Below, piece after piece: positions 5,485 to 8,433 of a stretch of 8,433 nucleotides of DNA. The DNA lies in the NCBI GenBank assembly GCA_034436035.1, contig DAOTVW010000160.1:1-8433 (forward strand), in the 5' to 3' direction. This DNA is from UBA4823 sp034436035 (lineage in GTDB: Bacteria; Chloroflexota; Anaerolineae; Anaerolineales; UBA4823). A program made the translations under genes and the position numbers. Below the pieces are notes generated by a model. The model did not search any database, was not told the DNA's origin, and saw nothing but the letters and a program-made list of their open reading frames with translations. Numbering within the stretch: the first letter of the stretch is position 1; every line of letters begins with the position of its first letter.

Positions 5485-6846
5485 ATGGAATCCCAATCAC
5501 TTGCTAATTATTCTATTGCTGTTATCGGGGCAGGTCCAGCGGGGTTATATGCCGCTCGTGTATTAGCTGAACAAGGCGCATTGGTGGTGCTTTTTAATCG
5601 CGACATAAAACCAGGCGGATTAGCTGAATATGGTATTTATTTTGATAAAGTAAAAATGAAGGAAGGGTTGCGAAAGCAGTTTCAGCAGATACTCGAAATG
5701 CCAAGTGTGCATTATTTTGGTAATGTGGTAATTGGCAAGGAAGCCGATATCTCGTTGGATGAAATCAGGACGATGGGATTTGACGCGGTTCTGGTCACTG
5801 CTGGGGCACAAGGCACAAAATGGTTGGGCATTCCTGGTGAAAATATCCCGAAAGGGGTCTATCACGCAAAAGATATTGTTTATCATTACAATAAATTGCC
5901 TCCCTTCAGCCAGAAAGAAATTTACATCGGTCGCAGGGTAGCGGTAGTTGGGGTTGGCAATGTCATGACTGATATTGCGCGCTGGTTAATCCGCACGAAA
6001 AAAGTGGATGAGGTGATAGCGGTGGCACGCCGTGGTCCGGCTGAAGTGAAATTTGATAAAAAAGAGATGGAATACATCATCGCGAACCTTGACCTGGACG
6101 CCTTAGATGAGGAAATCCGCCGTGCCAAACCGATTATGTTAGCAATAGGGCAAGATCCTGATGAAGCTAGAGCGAACATCCTTGCGGCATTACCCAGAGC
6201 GGTTGAGCCGGTTTCGAAGACACGCTTTCGGTTCGACTTTTTAGCTGCGCCAACCCGCATACTGGGAGAAGATAAGGGCTATGTGACCGGATTGGAAGTC
6301 GAAGATACAACTTTAGTCAAAGTGAATAATGACACACGAGCGAAATTATTGGGTTCGCGGCGTAATTTGTATGTGGATACTGTTATCTTTTGTATTGGTG
6401 ATAAGGTGGATGAGCGATTTGGCCTCCCCGTGCAATGGAATGAGTTTGTTAAAAACCCCAACCCGCAATTTCCGGTGGAAGATATTTCTTATGAAGCTTT
6501 TGATCCCGATGCGGGAAAACCAATTGAGGGAGTGTTTGTGGCGGGTTGGTCACGCGAAGCGAGTCACGGATTAGTCGGTGTGGCGCGAAAAGATGGCGAG
6601 CGCTGTGCTAAAGCGGTGATGCAGTTTTTGGAGACATTAACGCCAAAAGACAATCCTTCTGATTTGCTGCAAAAGGTGCAAAATCGATTACAGTCACTGG
6701 GCAAACCGATCGTGACACAAACTCATTTGCCATTGTTGACTGCTGCCGAAAAAGCAAAAGCAGCTGAGTTGGGTGTGGAAGATTTTAAATTCGCTACCAA
6801 TGACGAGATGTTACAGGTGATGGGCTTTGAACCAGCAAAAGGATAA
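5485..6846 (+). CDS. FAD/NADP-dependent oxidoreductase, adrenodoxin/ferredoxin-NADP reductase (FprA) type
   Basis: A 453-residue cytoplasmic flavoprotein of the glutathione-reductase fold. AVIGAGPAG (12-20) is the FAD Rossmann motif, GGLAEYGI (44-51) follows as in FprA and GltD-like enzymes, and VVTxGAQG-like VLVTAGAQG (102-110) closes the first FAD half. AVVGVGNVMTD (153-163) is the NADP domain. The pair R182-R183 in ARRGPAEVKF matches the arginines that hold the NADPH 2'-phosphate in this family. VFVAGWSREASHGLVGVARKDG (350-371) is the second FAD segment, equivalent to the GWxKRGPxGVIGxNK region. The family moves electrons between NADPH and ferredoxin-like iron-sulfur carriers. No N-terminal Cys cluster domain is present, so it is not a standalone GltD. 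No ferredoxin or redox partner is encoded nearby. It has its own promoter and a possible redox- or nutrient-responsive operator. A role in glutamate-synthase-like or sulfur chemistry cannot be excluded. Confidence 0.88.
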   Translation: MESQSLANYSIAVIGAGPAGLYAARVLAEQGALVVLFNRDIKPGGLAEYGIYFDKVKMKEGLRKQFQQILEMPSVHYFGNVVIGKEADISLDEIRTMGFDAVLVTAGAQGTKWLGIPGENIPKGVYHAKDIVYHYNKLPPFSQKEIYIGRRVAVVGVGNVMTDIARWLIRTKKVDEVIAVARRGPAEVKFDKKEMEYIIANLDLDALDEEIRRAKPIMLAIGQDPDEARANILAALPRAVEPVSKTRFRFDFLAAPTRILGEDKGYVTGLEVEDTTLVKVNNDTRAKLLGSRRNLYVDTVIFCIGDKVDERFGLPVQWNEFVKNPNPQFPVEDISYEAFDPDAGKPIEGVFVAGWSREASHGLVGVARKDGERCAKAVMQFLETLTPKDNPSDLLQKVQNRLQSLGKPIVTQTHLPLLTAAEKAKAAELGVEDFKFATNDEMLQVMGFEPAKG

Positions 6847-6860
6847 AAGTTCAAGGACAC

Positions 6861-7295
6861 TTAATCGTTTGAATACGGTATCATCATGATGATGCCAATC
6901 AGAATGGTTACCTGACCGAGAATGACACCAATTGCCTGAACATGCCCGAAATACGGGATAGCAGGGAAGCGGTGGCTGCCAATTCCAAATACATCCGCCA
7001 TGCCGCTCAAAGCAGCCACCACATAACCAGTGCTGACCAATCGAAAACCAATATCAGCAATGATGGAGCGTTGTTTCCCATTCCAGAGCGCATTAATCGT
7101 CAGATAACCGCCTAAACATATTCCGGCTAAGCCAACCAGAAAGACGGCAATCTGGACAAAACCAATCACGGGACTGCGGTCTAATGCGAATAGGGATGGT
7201 TTGATTCCAATGAGAAAAATAATTAATCCGATTGTGAGAAAGATGACTCCATTCCGTACACGACGGTTAATTGATTTTTCTTTTTGATTTTCCAT
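6861..7295 (-). CDS. Uncharacterised four-helix integral membrane protein
   Basis: I do not recognise a family for this 144-residue protein. After a charged N-terminus (ENQKEKSINRRVR, rich in Lys/Arg, so probably cytoplasmic), four hydrophobic segments are visible at about 15-31, 42-68, 80-104 and 116-140, with short polar loops (KPSLFALDRS, WNGKQRS, HRFPAIPYFGH). No catalytic motif, metal-binding cluster or transporter signature is obvious. A His/Arg/Pro loop at about 108-118 is the only distinctive polar segment. It begins 20 bases after the stop of the M19 dipeptidase gene and has an AAAGG ribosome site about 8 bases before the ATG, so the two are probably cotranscribed. Its stop lies 14 bases from the end of the convergent flavoprotein gene, with no terminator between. 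The frame is clearly the real one, since the translated segments are regularly hydrophobic and the start is well placed. Function unknown. Confidence 0.78.
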   Translation of the reverse strand: MENQKEKSINRRVRNGVIFLTIGLIIFLIGIKPSLFALDRSPVIGFVQIAVFLVGLAGICLGGYLTINALWNGKQRSIIADIGFRLVSTGYVVAALSGMADVFGIGSHRFPAIPYFGHVQAIGVILGQVTILIGIIMMIPYSND

Positions 7296-7315
7296 CTTAT
7301 AAACCTTTTGATTAT

Positions 7316-8395
7316 TTACTCAGGAAGGTTTTCCATTAAGATATTCAACCAATTCTTTCCCAGAATCTGTTCACAATCTGTTTGCGAATAGCCACGTGCT
7401 TGTAGCAAATCGCCAATTTTTTGCAGATCAGCGATCGTATCGATTTCGAGCGGCACACTTTGCTTTCCAAAGCCGCCATCAAAGTCGGTGCCAAGGGCAG
7501 CATGGTTTGTATTTCCGGCAATCTGGCAGATATGATCGATTTGGGCGACGACATGGTTCAAAGTGACTTCTTCCCGGCTGTCACCCGTTTTCCAGCCAAC
7601 TTTAAGAAAAACATTGAATGGTACAACGCCAATGACTCCGTTCCGTTCAATAATCCGTTGGATGACGGGATCCGAGAGATGCCGGTTCGATTCGCTTCCC
7701 TTGAGCAACGCGATCGCATTTGCATGCGATGCAATAATGGATCCGGGATATGTGTCTAAGGCTTGTAAGGCAGCTTTTTCATCCATGTGGCTAAGGTCGA
7801 GTATCATACCTAGCTCTGCCATGTGTTCCAATAGTTCATATCCTAATTTCGTTAAACCACCCGGCTCGCCTGTGCCACCGCAATACCCATTGCCTGCCCA
7901 GGCTGGACCAATTAATCTAACTCCTAAATCCCACCAATCCGCGACTTGAGCGGGTTGGAGAATACCTTCTGCTCCTTCCATCAGCATAACCAATCCAACT
8001 GGATGATCTCCTGTCTGATATTGCCAATGATCCAATAGAGCAGCAAGGTCTTTCTTTGAATAAAGGATTTGGAATTTATCTGGGTATTGAGAAGATAACT
8101 TTCGATATACGTCAACCTGGGAACGGTATAATTTTTGAGCTTCTTTTGCATCGCGATAACATTGGGTATCCCATTCGCCCATTTTTCTACGCAATGGCGC
8201 TGCAAAGAGGGTAGAGAAAATGACTGCAACCGATGCAGATTGATACTCTGGATAACCGAGTAAAGTATCGCCATTCCATTGCGGAATGGATGTGGCCGCT
8301 TCTTTGCGGCGAGTTTCTATTGCGGATTGGGTGTAATCTCGCTGAAAGGTAAGGATATTCCAGGCAAGATCTTCATGTGCATCAACGATTAACAT
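7316..8395 (-). CDS. M19-family dipeptidase (membrane/renal dipeptidase family)
   Basis: A 359-residue amidohydrolase-fold metallopeptidase. DAHEDLAWN near the start supplies H7 and D9, the HxD pair of the binuclear zinc site. LMEGAEG supplies E140, the bridging acid. DLSHMDE gives H203 and IASHANAIAL gives H224, 21 residues apart, exactly the spacing of the two zinc histidines in human renal dipeptidase. NRHLSD gives R238, and GTDFDGG (302-308) carries the final aspartate. All catalytic residues are present, so it should be active on dipeptides. Some family members prefer dehydropeptides or D-residue-containing dipeptides, and the exact substrate cannot be read from sequence. Unlike the mammalian GPI-anchored enzyme there is no signal peptide, so it is probably cytoplasmic. 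AAGGAG lies five bases before the ATG. It is the first visible gene of a leftward pair with the membrane protein ending at 6861. Confidence 0.93.
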   Translation of the reverse strand: MLIVDAHEDLAWNILTFQRDYTQSAIETRRKEAATSIPQWNGDTLLGYPEYQSASVAVIFSTLFAAPLRRKMGEWDTQCYRDAKEAQKLYRSQVDVYRKLSSQYPDKFQILYSKKDLAALLDHWQYQTGDHPVGLVMLMEGAEGILQPAQVADWWDLGVRLIGPAWAGNGYCGGTGEPGGLTKLGYELLEHMAELGMILDLSHMDEKAALQALDTYPGSIIASHANAIALLKGSESNRHLSDPVIQRIIERNGVIGVVPFNVFLKVGWKTGDSREEVTLNHVVAQIDHICQIAGNTNHAALGTDFDGGFGKQSVPLEIDTIADLQKIGDLLQARGYSQTDCEQILGKNWLNILMENLPE

Positions 8396-8400
8396 AATGT

Positions 8401-8406
8401 CTCCTT
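8401..8406 (-). promoter_or_regulatory. Strong ribosome binding site of the M19 dipeptidase
   Basis: The minus strand reads AAGGAG-ACATT-ATG, a near-complete Shine-Dalgarno sequence with 5-base spacing. It confirms the start at 8395. Only 27 further bases are available upstream, so the promoter is outside the window or cannot be judged. Confidence 0.8.
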
Positions 8407-8433
8407 GGTAAGGGTTTGGGCAATATTGCGGTC

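Noticed and set aside
1456..7717. Two copies of GCGATCGC (1456-1463 and 7710-7717), the HIP1 octamer abundant in cyanobacteria.
   Set aside because: Two copies in 8.4 kb is far below the density seen in HIP1-rich cyanobacteria, and the protein set looks more like Chloroflexota.
7421..7949. Two open frames of 112 and 128 codons on the + strand opposite the dipeptidase gene.
   Set aside because: They lie wholly antisense to a gene with all M19 catalytic motifs and show no domain-like features.
8420..8429. Perfect 10-base palindrome GCAATATTGC upstream of the dipeptidase gene.
   Set aside because: Too short and too near the window edge to call an operator; a palindrome of this length is plausible by chance.

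Overview
The window (8433 bases, moderate GC, tightly packed genes on both strands) looks like ordinary chromosomal DNA of an environmental bacterium. The overall style of the proteins (a metallophosphatase with VGYGPDPNECI and VHGSPRQPVWEYLL motifs, a DUF4349 lipoprotein, paired M16 peptidases, a FprA-type flavoprotein, an M19 dipeptidase without signal peptide) reminds me most of Chloroflexota, class Anaerolineae. That assignment rests on recognition of protein style, not on a marker gene, and is only moderately secure. No transposase, integrase, phage gene, CRISPR array, tRNA or rRNA is visible.

Layout. Bases 3-287 (+) are the 3' end of a class I methyltransferase gene cut by the window edge. 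A well-formed sigma70-type promoter (309-337) follows, then a calcineurin-like phosphoesterase (437-1165, +), an intergenic hairpin (1164-1200), and a DUF4349 lipoprotein with a second, C-terminal membrane anchor (1224-2219, +). A strong bidirectional terminator (2269-2304) separates these from a leftward three-gene operon: catalytic M16 peptidase (5293 to 3983), non-catalytic M16 partner (4002 to 2683, overlapping or nearly touching the first) and holo-ACP synthase acpS (2671 to 2291). The last codons of acpS lie inside the terminator stem.

The 5294-5484 region is the regulatory centre of the window. It holds two divergent promoters and between them a perfect CRP-type palindrome (TGTGA-N6-TCACA, 5373-5388). 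The palindrome overlaps the -35 region of the rightward promoter and lies about 63 bases upstream of the predicted start of the leftward transcript. The rightward gene is a FAD/NADP-dependent adrenodoxin/ferredoxin reductase (5485-6846). It converges, with only 14 bases between, on a leftward pair: an M19 membrane-dipeptidase-family enzyme (8395 to 7316) followed after 20 bases by an unrecognised four-helix membrane protein (7295 to 6861).

How the genes fit together. Most are housekeeping or small-molecule/peptide metabolism genes: two peptidase systems (an M16 heterodimer and M19), activation of acyl carrier protein, and an electron-transfer flavoprotein. I see no defence, toxin-antitoxin or biosynthetic cluster. 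The most unusual items are the shared operator in the divergent promoter region, the active/inactive M16 pair coupled to acpS, the doubly anchored DUF4349 lipoprotein, and the uncharacterised membrane protein tied to the dipeptidase.
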